A stretch of DNA of 21,642 bases, taken from positions 1-21,642 of the forward strand of contig JBMFVN010000004.1 in the NCBI GenBank assembly GCA_049965975.1. Direction: 5' to 3'. The DNA is from JAGDXZ01 sp049965975. GTDB lineage: Archaea > Micrarchaeota > Micrarchaeia > Micrarchaeales > CABMGC01. The translations under genes and the position numbers were made by a program. The notes beneath the pieces are model-generated. The model saw only the letters and a list, made by a program, of their open reading frames with translations. It was not told the origin of the DNA and ran no database searches. Positions 8,101-13,718 of the stretch are shown here, in pieces (position 1 is the stretch's first letter; each line of letters starts with the position of its first letter).

Positions 8101-8619
8101 CTGTCAACTGCAAAGGCAATAACAGAAGCTCCGAAAAGGAGCAGATATGTGCTTCTCAAGACAATGCAGGACAAGATCAACGCTGAGTTCAAGCTTGTAG
8201 ACCTGCTTTGCTCGCTCGACAAAAAGGATGCAGCAAAGAGGCTTATAATGAGCCACTTCATACCTGATCTGATAGGCAACTTGCACTCGTTTTCAAAGCA
8301 GCAGTTCAGGTGCGTGACGTGCAACGCAAAATACAGGCGCGTGCCTCTTATAGGCAAATGCACAAAAGACGGAGGCAAGCTTCTTCTCACAATCTCAAAG
8401 GGCAGCATTGAAAAGTATCTAAATGTAGCAATAAGCCTTGCAGAACGCTACGACATAGACAACTACACGAAGCAGAGGCTTCAGCTCATAAAGGATGAAA
8501 TAGCGAGCGTGTTTGGAACTGTCACCGAGGAAGGCAAGGAAAGCACCGAGGCGAAGCAGGAAGCTATTGAAAGGGAAACCGCTGCGGCAGGCCAGTTCGA
8601 CCTTACGCGGTTCATCTGA
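5182..8619 (+). CDS. polC: DNA polymerase D large subunit (DP2), catalytic
   Basis: Catalytic subunit of archaeal DNA polymerase D, which folds like multisubunit RNA polymerase (double-psi beta-barrel). The 1145 residues contain the active-site motif NTDGDED with D877, D879 and D881, preceded by the conserved HPYTICARRR stretch. A first zinc site is CxxC...CxxC at C650, C653, C662 and C665. A second begins C1044-x2-C1047 with C1060, but the fourth position is Asp (CTKDGGK) where relatives usually have Cys. The protein ends in QFDLTRFI (1138-1145), a PCNA-interacting (PIP) box flush with the C-terminus. No intein interrupts the GGTMDAP region or other conserved sites, although archaeal polC often carries one. 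It follows polB by 9 bases. Confidence 0.96.
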   Translation: MDIEEYFAKLDEEFERTYDIAKKARSLGYDPDTNVEITPAPDIAGRVAGLLGIPALEESIRSKLRGQTRSELGFEMVKEICTNDKFDTGDTIKRILLAVRVGLAILTEGILVAPTEGIQNIGHYKNPDNSDYIAIVYAGPIRSAGGTTVALSVALADYARRFFNIGAYKATQEEIDRYIEEVELYNAEIARLQYMPSEEDMKTVLQNCSVCIDGIASEHLEVSVHTNMTRIGIDGKQARIENRIRSGVPLVISSIIQKAKGVLRETKKVGMDWSWLNNVIKISKAQSNGGSEQVEETFLEELVAGRPILAYPGHTGSFRLRYGRSRLTGIAAKGFSPATMIILDSFIGIGTQLKVELPGKGCVAMPVDTIEGPFVRLKNGDALRINTAEEAERLKDEVESIISVGDILITFGDFRKTNTPLQPTSYVEEYWQAQLESAGCKISDEKTMGIGFDEAYELSKKYNVPLHPKFLFEFQAVTQQELYDLALALSKLTELQGKKLEEVSGIELELDQKTKNTLELLNVPHRLVEGKIKIEADYAKSLLVSLGMLNDNAVSLGTEKMAKAMAGAQSALDLANSVSNVKLMKRSTYIGARIGRPEKARERMMQPTPNALFPIAAYGGRERNISEAYKEDASRFDRQKITVEIANYKCDTCGRIIGTPYCYDCGKPTSIVQGEDGKTYGEIEVDIGKTISGAMKRLGLSSLPGVIKGVRGLINKDKIAEPIEKGILRAIYNIYVFKDGTSRFDATDAPITHFYPSEIGADIDTLRKLGYTTDYLGNELKSEDQLVELKHQDVILNKRGAEYFLRVAQFIDELLKRYYGLEPFYNAKEPKDLIGQLVITLSPHTSCAVLNRIIGITDANVGFAHPYTICARRRNTDGDEDTTMLLLDAMLNFSKKYLPASVGGTMDAPLLLTTHVMPEEVDDEVYSMETIAKYPLEFYEKTMAYASPSEIKIELVENRLGSKSAFSGLGFTHLSTAKAITEAPKRSRYVLLKTMQDKINAEFKLVDLLCSLDKKDAAKRLIMSHFIPDLIGNLHSFSKQQFRCVTCNAKYRRVPLIGKCTKDGGKLLLTISKGSIEKYLNVAISLAERYDIDNYTKQRLQLIKDEIASVFGTVTEEGKESTEAKQEAIERETAAAGQFDLTRFI

Positions 8620-8691
8620 CATCCTCCCGCGAATAAATTTGTGGGGTTCCTCACGGTTTCAAGGTCTTTTGGCACAGATTGCTCGACTCAT

Positions 8692-10023
8692 TTATTGTTC
8701 AGACACTTTCTTCACAGCGTTTTCTAGTATGTCAAGGCCTTTCTCAAGGTGCTCTTCTGAGATTGTTATAGGAGGAATTATTCTTATCGCTGAGGTGCCC
8801 GCAGGCAACAGAAGAAGACCGTTGTAGAAGCATTCCTTGACTACTGCATCTCTTTCCGCTACTGCCTCTTCCTTTGTGTCCTTGTTCTTTACAAGTTCTA
8901 TCGCAAGCATAAGCCCCAAGCCCCTTGCGTCGCCAACTATCTCGTATCTTTGCTTCAGCTCATCAAGCCTTTTCATTATCAGATCGTGCTTGCGCGCAAC
9001 AGCCTGCTCAAGGTTCCTCTTGTGCAACTTTATGTAATCTAGTACTGCGTTTGAAGCAGCGACAGCTGCAAGGTTGCCGCCAAAAGTGCCACCGTGAAGA
9101 CCTTCGGGCACGTCGCCCATTGCTTTGCTTGCCACAGTCGCACCGAGAGGCAGGCCTCCGCCAAGAGCCTTTGCAAACGTATAAATGTCTGCCTTTACTC
9201 CGAAATTGTCAAGACCTAGAAACTTGCCTGTGCGCATGAGGCCCGCTTGCACCTCGTCGTCTATAAGAGGTATGTCGTATTGCGAGGCAAGCTTTCTCAA
9301 ACCCACTATAAACTCCTTGGGAGGCACTACATAGCCGCCTTCGCCCTGCTCCGGCTCTATGAATATGCCTGCGAATTCGTCAGGATGGGCCTCCTTCCTG
9401 AATATGTATTCTTCTATGTAGTTCAGAGCCGCATCGGCGCACTCCTCGGGGCTTGCCGAGTTGAACACGCACCTATATGGATTAGGATATATAGCATGAA
9501 CAAAGCCAGGGAATGGGCCAAGGTGGTGCCTTTGCACAGACTTGCTCGCAGTCAGTCCAAGAGGGCCAAAAGACCTGCCGTGGAAAGCGTTATAAAACGC
9601 AAGAAAGTAGTAGCGCTTTGTATGATTTCTTGCAATCTTTATTGCGTCTTCGTTGGCCTCTGTCCCGGAGTTAGAGAAGAATACCCTGCCGAAGCCGCTT
9701 GGCATGAAACTCAATAGCTTCTCTGCTAAAGCAACGGGCGGTTCTGCGTAGAAATCCTGGAATGCAGAATGCATTAGCTTTGCTATCTGCCTGTTCACGG
9801 CGCGCCTTACCTGCTTCATGCATTCCTCACCGAAGCTGTACACTGTTATGAAAGTGGCGAAATCTATGAACCTGTTTCCGGCTATATCGTAAGCAAAATC
9901 TCCTGAGATCCTGTCTGCCACGAAAGGATAAGCCTCGCGGGTAGAGGTGAATATTACTTTGGAATCCCTTTCTATTACCCTCTTTATCTGCTCTGTTATC
10001 TTTATCTTTATGCGGCTTGGCAT
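8692..10023 (-). CDS. Class III PLP-dependent aminotransferase (4-aminobutyrate/ornithine type or amino acid racemase)
   Basis: A fold-type I PLP enzyme of 443 residues, normal for the class. It shows SNSGTEANEDAIK (phosphate-binding region), the FYNAFHGRSFG motif, D256 in DDEVQAG (pairs with the pyridine nitrogen) and K285 in TFAKALGGGLPLG (the Schiff-base lysine). HGGTFGGNLAA follows. The overall pattern, including ASKSVQRHHLGPFPG and YPNPYRC, looks most like archaeal proteins labelled 4-aminobutyrate aminotransferase. Some of those are experimentally ornithine aminotransferases or broad amino acid racemases, so the substrate cannot be named from sequence. It lies 39 bases downstream of L14e on the same strand, and a possible TATA box in the gap may give it its own promoter. 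No clear biosynthetic partner is in the window. Confidence 0.88.
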   Translation of the reverse strand: MPSRIKIKITEQIKRVIERDSKVIFTSTREAYPFVADRISGDFAYDIAGNRFIDFATFITVYSFGEECMKQVRRAVNRQIAKLMHSAFQDFYAEPPVALAEKLLSFMPSGFGRVFFSNSGTEANEDAIKIARNHTKRYYFLAFYNAFHGRSFGPLGLTASKSVQRHHLGPFPGFVHAIYPNPYRCVFNSASPEECADAALNYIEEYIFRKEAHPDEFAGIFIEPEQGEGGYVVPPKEFIVGLRKLASQYDIPLIDDEVQAGLMRTGKFLGLDNFGVKADIYTFAKALGGGLPLGATVASKAMGDVPEGLHGGTFGGNLAAVAASNAVLDYIKLHKRNLEQAVARKHDLIMKRLDELKQRYEIVGDARGLGLMLAIELVKNKDTKEEAVAERDAVVKECFYNGLLLLPAGTSAIRIIPPITISEEHLEKGLDILENAVKKVSEQ

Positions 10024-10050
10024 ATGCTCTGCAAAAAGTAGAAAAAGAAA

Positions 10051-10060
10051 ATTATTAAAG
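10051..10060 (-). promoter_or_regulatory. Possible TATA box for the aminotransferase gene
   Basis: The minus strand reads CTTTAATAAT in the short gap after L14e. It would start transcription around 10029, six bases before ATG 10023. Read-through from the L14e operon is equally possible. Confidence 0.3.
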
Positions 10061-10062
10061 CT

Positions 10063-10302
10063 TCAGAGCTTGAGCTTGTCCTTAGGTATCTCAAGCACCT
10101 TTGCTATTTCTTCAGCGCTCTCAGCATTAACCTTTTGGCCTAGAATCTCTAGATGGTTTACGTTGCACTTCCTCGCCTTTGGCCTTGTAGCAGTAACTAT
10201 GTTCACAAAATTGTCATCTAATACTTTTAATATCACTGCCTTGTCGCCGGCATCTCTGCCGTACTTTTTAACGCAAACCCTTCCTGGCTCTATTGTTGGC
10301 AT
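10063..10302 (-). CDS. rpl14e: Ribosomal protein L14e (eL14)
   Basis: A 79-residue large-subunit protein found in archaea and eukaryotes but not bacteria. It begins MPTIEPGRVCVKKYGRDAG, a KOW-like strand-turn shared by archaeal L14e, followed by KAVILKVLDDNFV and HLEIL. The start is firm: ATG 10302 is preceded by GGTG and a 5-base spacer. The L34e-cmk-L14e order on this strand is a conserved archaeal gene string, which supports the call. The truB/cbf5 gene that often follows is replaced here by an aminotransferase. Confidence 0.92.
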   Translation of the reverse strand: MPTIEPGRVCVKKYGRDAGDKAVILKVLDDNFVNIVTATRPKARKCNVNHLEILGQKVNAESAEEIAKVLEIPKDKLKL

Positions 10303-10346
10303 TTTACCACCGATAATTCAAAGAGATATACATATACACAAAAAGG

Positions 10347-10356
10347 CATATATATG
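10347..10356 (-). promoter_or_regulatory. Possible internal TATA box for L14e
   Basis: CATATATATG lies in the 72-base gap between cmk and L14e. Spacing would put a transcript start near 10325, with a leader of about 23 bases carrying the GGTG site. It is AT-rich and self-complementary, so the direction is not certain. Confidence 0.3.
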
Positions 10357-10374
10357 TTTTGCGTTTTGCGCGTG

Positions 10375-10950
10375 CTACTTCTGCTTCTGCTCTGTGCCCG
10401 ATTTTCCAAATGCACTCAGTATGCGCGCAGCTGCCTCTTCAGCGCTTATCTTCTCGACGTCTATAACCAGATCGAAAGGAGAAGTATCAGAGCCAAAGTG
10501 TATGCCATACAGCTTTTCGTAAAGCTCCCTGTTCTCAGTGTCACGTATTTCCAGAACTTTCTTTGCCTCATCAACAGATATGTTGTCGCGGGCAGCCATG
10601 CGCTTTGCCCTAGTCTCAACGCTTGCCTCAAGCCAGACCTTGAAGCCGAAGTCTGTAAGCCAAGGAAGAGTGTAGCTTGTCACCACTACATCGCCCTGCT
10701 TGACTCGCTCTATAAGCCTATTGTCCACTTCCATGTCAAATTGCGGATCGGAAGCGCGCTCCCTGAGGAACTTTACGCCTTCTGGAGTATCCCACCAATT
10801 AAGTCCGACAGGCTTGTAGCCTCGCTCCTTTGCTATCTCTCTGAGCATGTCTGTGCCGCCAAGCACCTGAACCTTTAGCCTTGAAGCGAGCAAACCTGCA
10901 ACAGTAGTTTTACCACAGGCCGGAAAACCGCAAAGAATTATGGCCTGCAT
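10375..10950 (-). CDS. cmk: Cytidylate kinase, archaeal type
   Basis: Phosphorylates CMP/dCMP to the diphosphate using ATP; cytosolic pyrimidine salvage and supply. The 191-residue protein starts with a Walker A loop GFPACGKT (residues 8-15). It then has a mixed alpha/beta P-loop kinase pattern, and an RAKRMAARDN stretch typical of the lid region. Its place between L34e and L14e matches the archaeal cytidylate kinase locus, which is the main reason for preferring cmk to another small P-loop kinase. ATG 10950 follows the L34e stop by 7 bases, with GTGG upstream. No gene-specific promoter is visible, so it is probably cotranscribed with L34e. Its product feeds the reductase elsewhere in the window, although the two are not cotranscribed. 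Confidence 0.8.
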   Translation of the reverse strand: MQAIILCGFPACGKTTVAGLLASRLKVQVLGGTDMLREIAKERGYKPVGLNWWDTPEGVKFLRERASDPQFDMEVDNRLIERVKQGDVVVTSYTLPWLTDFGFKVWLEASVETRAKRMAARDNISVDEAKKVLEIRDTENRELYEKLYGIHFGSDTSPFDLVIDVEKISAEEAAARILSAFGKSGTEQKQK

Positions 10951-10957
10951 TAAACCA

Positions 10958-11284
10958 CTAGTGGGCTATCATTTGCAATACGTAGTTTCTCTCTTTGCTG
11001 TTCACGTCGTTCAGCTTCATTTCGCCGTTCTCTATTCTGCTCGCAAGCGTCACTACTTCTGCAGTGCACTTTGCGCACAGCACTCCGCCAAAAAGCCGCT
11101 CGACGCGCTTTCTGCTCGCGCCGCGAAGCTTTGAAGTCACGCTTATTCCGTTGAGCGGGGCTCCGCATATTCCGCAATGGGGCACGTCATGAGCCTTTCG
11201 CTCGTAGTGTATTACATGCCTGCCTTTCGGAGTGATCCTGTCCAGCCTCCTGTAGCTCCTTGACCTGTATCTAGGTTTTGGTAT
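10958..11284 (-). CDS. rpl34e: Ribosomal protein L34e (eL34), probable ATA start
   Basis: Zinc-binding large-subunit protein of archaea and eukaryotes. Read from ATA 11284 the protein is 108 residues and begins with PKPRYRSRSYRR after the first residue, exactly where archaeal L34e proteins begin. It has two zinc pairs, C37-x2-C40 and C70-x2-C73. No ATG or GTG is in frame near this point, yet GGTG (CACC on the plus strand at 11290-11293) sits 5 bases before the ATA, the spacing used by other genes here. In-frame TTG codons at 11299 and 11326 would add 5 or 14 residues, and neither has a clear ribosome site. A sequencing error is possible (ATG read as ATA, or a miscounted T run). The middle of the protein lacks the usual RGRP segment and is shorter there than in relatives I know. 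Followed by cmk after 7 bases. Confidence 0.87.
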   Translation of the reverse strand: MPKPRYRSRSYRRLDRITPKGRHVIHYERKAHDVPHCGICGAPLNGISVTSKLRGASRKRVERLFGGVLCAKCTAEVVTLASRIENGEMKLNDVNSKERNYVLQMIAH

Positions 11285-11355
11285 AAAAACACCTGACAAG
11301 ATTTTGCTTGCCTTTATGGCTTGCAAACATCGAATATGAATTATGCTTTGTCAGA

Positions 11356-11371
11356 ATACTTATAAATATAT
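11356..11371 (-). promoter_or_regulatory. AT-rich promoter element serving L34e (minus strand)
   Basis: The minus strand reads AAATATATTTATAAGT. The usual spacing predicts a transcript start near 11337. It overlaps the plus-strand TATA box of the gene at 11407, so L34e and that gene appear to share one bidirectional element. Confidence 0.4.
11359..11368 (+). promoter_or_regulatory. TATA box for the hypothetical gene at 11407
   Basis: CTTATAAATA is close to the archaeal consensus. It predicts a transcript start near 11391 and a leader of about 16 bases before ATG 11407. Confidence 0.5.
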
Positions 11372-11406
11372 TTCCCTGGCTATACGAACATAAGAAAGAT
11401 GACAGT

Positions 11407-12090
11407 ATGACCTATCAAGATGAAAAGAGGCTCAAAAGGCCTGACGAAGAGCTTGTTGCCGGAGATCTGGTAGTGGTCAAAATAGAAAACGGCTCTTATG
11501 ATTTTGTTGAGACAGCAATCAATGGCCGCAAAATGCAAGTACTACAAGCGGTGCCAGGCTACGCTTTGGCAAGAATTATGAGCCAGAAAAACGACGAGCT
11601 AGAAGTACAAATAATTGGAAACACATTTGATTACGGTAGTTTGAGCAGTATGAATCCGTTCTTGGCGCTTTCGGGCGTTTGGCTAAGACCTCTAGGCACG
11701 ATTGGAATAATAGAGATGGTTCCAAACTTGAACGGCAGAGAAAAAAGCGTAAAACGCGAAGAGCTGTCCAATGACCCTTATGCCGATCTAACAGGCAAGC
11801 ATACAATGGCAAAGATCGCTTACTCTAGAAGCATAAAAGATTACGCTAAATTCTACAAAGACAAAATAGATGAAGGAAACCTCGTTATAGATTCAAATAA
11901 AGACATAGCTTTGATAGTAAAGACGCAAATTAAAAGAGGTGAGCTCAGGAAGCTGTTAAGAAGCGAAGGAGCAGAAGTATATGCAGAAATGCTAACAGGC
12001 AGGCACGCAGGGGAAATTGCAATATTTGACGGCAATGAAAACGGAACGCCAAAGAAAATAATTGGCAATAAGATTGCAATTCAATACTAA
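11407..12090 (+). CDS. Hypothetical protein, no recognised family
   Basis: A 227-residue soluble protein that I do not recognise. There is no signal peptide, membrane helix, Cys pair or nucleotide-binding loop. The N-terminal half is beta-rich (GDLVVVKIENGSYDFVE, then MQVLQAVPGYALARI) and might form a small barrel. A charged helical middle follows (about residues 115-160), and the C-terminal part looks alpha/beta (DIALIVKTQI, AEVYAEMLTG). Base composition looks more AT-rich than in the neighbouring ribosomal genes. It has its own TATA box and is divergent from L34e. ATG 11407 is preferred because transcription should start near 11391, which excludes upstream in-frame starts. A three-codon ATG frame at 11399 ends in TGA overlapping this start. 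It is probably a real gene given the promoter and the full-length frame. Confidence 0.65.
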   Translation: MTYQDEKRLKRPDEELVAGDLVVVKIENGSYDFVETAINGRKMQVLQAVPGYALARIMSQKNDELEVQIIGNTFDYGSLSSMNPFLALSGVWLRPLGTIGIIEMVPNLNGREKSVKREELSNDPYADLTGKHTMAKIAYSRSIKDYAKFYKDKIDEGNLVIDSNKDIALIVKTQIKRGELRKLLRSEGAEVYAEMLTGRHAGEIAIFDGNENGTPKKIIGNKIAIQY

Positions 12091-12093
12091 CAA

Positions 12094-12112
12094 TGCAAGG
12101 CAAAAGCTTGCA
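12094..12112 (+). terminator. Possible hairpin after the hypothetical gene
   Basis: TGCAAG and CTTGCA make a perfect 6-bp stem around a 7-base loop, starting 4 bases after the stop at 12090. The position fits a 3' end or stability element; no long T run follows directly. Confidence 0.35.
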
Positions 12113-12135
12113 GGCTCTTCAAAAACACAGAAAGG

Positions 12136-12143
12136 TATAAATA
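12136..12143 (+). promoter_or_regulatory. TATA box for the disulfide oxidoreductase gene
   Basis: TATAAATA, with AAAGG just upstream as a possible BRE. The transcript start is expected near 12166, leaving about 20 bases that include GGTG 12178-12181 before ATG 12187. Confidence 0.55.
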
Positions 12144-12186
12144 TCAAAAGCAACATAATTTGTTCTTATTCTTTTTTGGTGGTCTA

Positions 12187-12840
12187 ATGGCAATGATAGG
12201 TGAAAAAGATGCTGCATATTTGCGCGACATGTTCGGCAAGAAGCTTCAAAATGAAGTAAACCTAATGGTGTTCACTAGCAGTGATGGCACTTGCCAGCTG
12301 TGCGACAAGAACATAGAGCTTATAAACGAGCTAGCAAAGCTGAGCGACAAGATAAAAGTAACTGTATATGACATAAAGAAGAACGAGAAAGAGGCAAAGT
12401 TCCTAGAAGTCGACAAGGTGCCTGCAATAGTCATAGGAGGCAAGAAAATCTACAATGCCTACTATTTTGGAATGCCATACGGGCATGAGTTCAGCGCTCT
12501 TGTCAACGACATAATAGAGGCTTCAGCAGGCGAGACAGGGCTTAAGAAGGAAACAAAGGAGCAGTTGAAAAAAGTAGACAAAAAGCTTGACATAAAAGTC
12601 TTTGTTACGCCGACGTGCCCATATTGCCCGATCTCTGTTCACATGGCGCACCAGTTCGCCATAGAGAGCGACAAGATAAAGAGCTCAATGATAGAAGCAA
12701 TGGAATTTCCGGAGCTTGCTGACAAGTACAGCGTCATGGCAGTGCCAAAGATAGTCATAAACGACAAGGTCGAGTTCGAAGGGGCAGTACCAGAAGAAAT
12801 GTTCATGCAATACGTGCAGGAAGCTCTTGAGAAGAGCTAG
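12187..12840 (+). CDS. Protein disulfide oxidoreductase (two glutaredoxin/thioredoxin domains)
   Basis: A cytosolic dithiol-disulfide exchange protein of the archaeal PDO family, 217 residues with two tandem thioredoxin folds. The N-terminal unit has C36-Q-L-C39 and a VPAIVI cis-proline loop. The C-terminal unit has C144-P-Y-C147 and VPKIVI. Two complete active sites and this length match the PDO proteins of thermophilic archaea, which help form or shuffle intracellular disulfides and can accept electrons from a thioredoxin reductase. ATG 12187 is chosen because GGTG precedes it by 5 bases; MAMIG would also allow ATG 12193. A TTG at 12160 adds a Phe-rich stretch but lies upstream of the expected transcript start. 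Its last 38 bases overlap the 3' end of the opposite-strand nuclease gene. Confidence 0.9.
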   Translation: MAMIGEKDAAYLRDMFGKKLQNEVNLMVFTSSDGTCQLCDKNIELINELAKLSDKIKVTVYDIKKNEKEAKFLEVDKVPAIVIGGKKIYNAYYFGMPYGHEFSALVNDIIEASAGETGLKKETKEQLKKVDKKLDIKVFVTPTCPYCPISVHMAHQFAIESDKIKSSMIEAMEFPELADKYSVMAVPKIVINDKVEFEGAVPEEMFMQYVQEALEKS

Positions 12841-13606
12841 CCTCTTTTCTTGCAGGCCTTTTGAATAGCTCCCTTTGCATGTTGGGCGAGTATTTGTTTG
12901 CCTGCTTTATTACCTCGTTGGCCTCGGCTCTTACTTTCGCGTTCCTGTACTCTCCATCTTTTGAAATCGGCAAAGGACTCATTGGATTGTCCAAAGGCAC
13001 GCCGTTGTTGTCTCTTATGCCATAATAGTAATAGTTAAGGCTTATAAGCACCCTGTAATGCATTCCTGGAGCAAGAACCTGTTCATAGAATGGAATTTTA
13101 TCTGCGTTTGTTATTTTTCCAGATTCACTGGTGGACATTGCGAGCACGTCCCTGCTTGTGAGCAGAATGCCGTAAGTCCAAAGCTGGTAATGGTCTCGCT
13201 CGTGTGGCGACCTCTTGTCTTCAATAATCTTCAGCGTAAGCTCGTTTTTCTCATTGTCAAAAGAGGCAAAAACCGCATCTGGAGTTCCTCTAAGCCCTAT
13301 TGACCTACTGCAAAAAGTTAGCGAAAAGCAAATTGACTCGCGCCTTTTAAGCTTATCTATTATTGTGGCCTTGTCCTTCAATACTCCTCTCTCTAATTCA
13401 AGCTCCCTGTGGCTTTCTTCACCATTAGGCAATTCCGCAGCGTTGTTGGTCTTTGATTTTTTATTTTTATGCTTCTTTTTGTTGCTTCTTACAATTTCAG
13501 AAAAAGGATCGTGCCTTTCGCCGCCTGAAAGAACGTGGGCGCTTATGCAAGAGCCGTAATACGGGCAGGTAGTGCAGCTGAATTTGCTTTTGCCATCCTC
13601 GCCCAA
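12803..13606 (-). CDS. Cas4/RecB-like PD-(D/E)XK nuclease with N-terminal Cys triad
   Basis: A 267-residue probable DNA nuclease. Core motifs are in order: D110 in GTPDAV, E129-D130-K131 in IIEDKRS, and Q141-x3-Y145 in QLWTYGILL, the RecB/Cas4 signature. Near the N-terminus is C11-x2-C14-P-Y-Y-x2-C20, the same spacing as the three Cys that close the Fe-S cluster at the C-terminus of Cas4. C93 or C99 could be the fourth ligand. A Lys-rich, probably disordered stretch (about 40-60) separates the Cys triad from the core. There is no CRISPR array or other cas gene in the window, so a CRISPR role is not supported; repair or end processing is as likely. The start is TTG 13606 behind a G-rich site, with a TATA box well placed at 13637-13646. 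The 3' end overlaps the oxidoreductase gene by 38 bases. Confidence 0.75.
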   Translation of the reverse strand: MGEDGKSKFSCTTCPYYGSCISAHVLSGGERHDPFSEIVRSNKKKHKNKKSKTNNAAELPNGEESHRELELERGVLKDKATIIDKLKRRESICFSLTFCSRSIGLRGTPDAVFASFDNEKNELTLKIIEDKRSPHERDHYQLWTYGILLTSRDVLAMSTSESGKITNADKIPFYEQVLAPGMHYRVLISLNYYYYGIRDNNGVPLDNPMSPLPISKDGEYRNAKVRAEANEVIKQANKYSPNMQRELFKRPARKEASSSQELPARIA

Positions 13607-13636
13607 CGAGTCCCCCTCTCGCCAAACGAAACTACT

Positions 13637-13646
13637 ACATATAATT
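13637..13646 (-). promoter_or_regulatory. TATA box for the Cas4-like nuclease gene
   Basis: The minus strand reads AATTATATGT, predicting a transcript start near 13616 and a leader of about 10 bases before TTG 13606. Confidence 0.4.
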
Positions 13647-13655
13647 TTACTGCGC

Positions 13656-13666
13656 TATATTTAAAT
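13656..13666 (+). promoter_or_regulatory. TATA box for the aldehyde dehydrogenase gene
   Basis: TATATTTAAAT predicts a transcript start near 13687 and a leader of about 32 bases containing AGGAGG. It is adjacent to, but separate from, the minus-strand box of the nuclease gene. Confidence 0.5.
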
Positions 13667-13705
13667 CTTGCCTGCAAAAAAGCACCAAAGAAATCTGAAA
13701 AATAC

Positions 13706-13711
13706 AGGAGG
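13706..13711 (+). promoter_or_regulatory. Strong Shine-Dalgarno site fixing the start at 13719
   Basis: AGGAGG lies 7 bases before ATG 13719. It differs from the GGTG form used by most genes here and rules out the in-frame TTG at 13668. Confidence 0.7.
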
Positions 13712-13718
13712 CATTTTT

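Noticed and set aside
5182..8619. Intein in polC or in the reductase
   Set aside because: Conserved blocks run without interruption, and no splicing or homing motifs are present.
8606..8631. CGCGG/CCGCG inverted repeat across the polC stop codon
   Set aside because: Only 5 bp with a 16-base loop, partly inside codons; too weak to call a terminator.
12803..13606. CRISPR-Cas locus around the Cas4-like gene
   Set aside because: No repeat-spacer array and no cas1, cas2 or effector gene is visible in the window.
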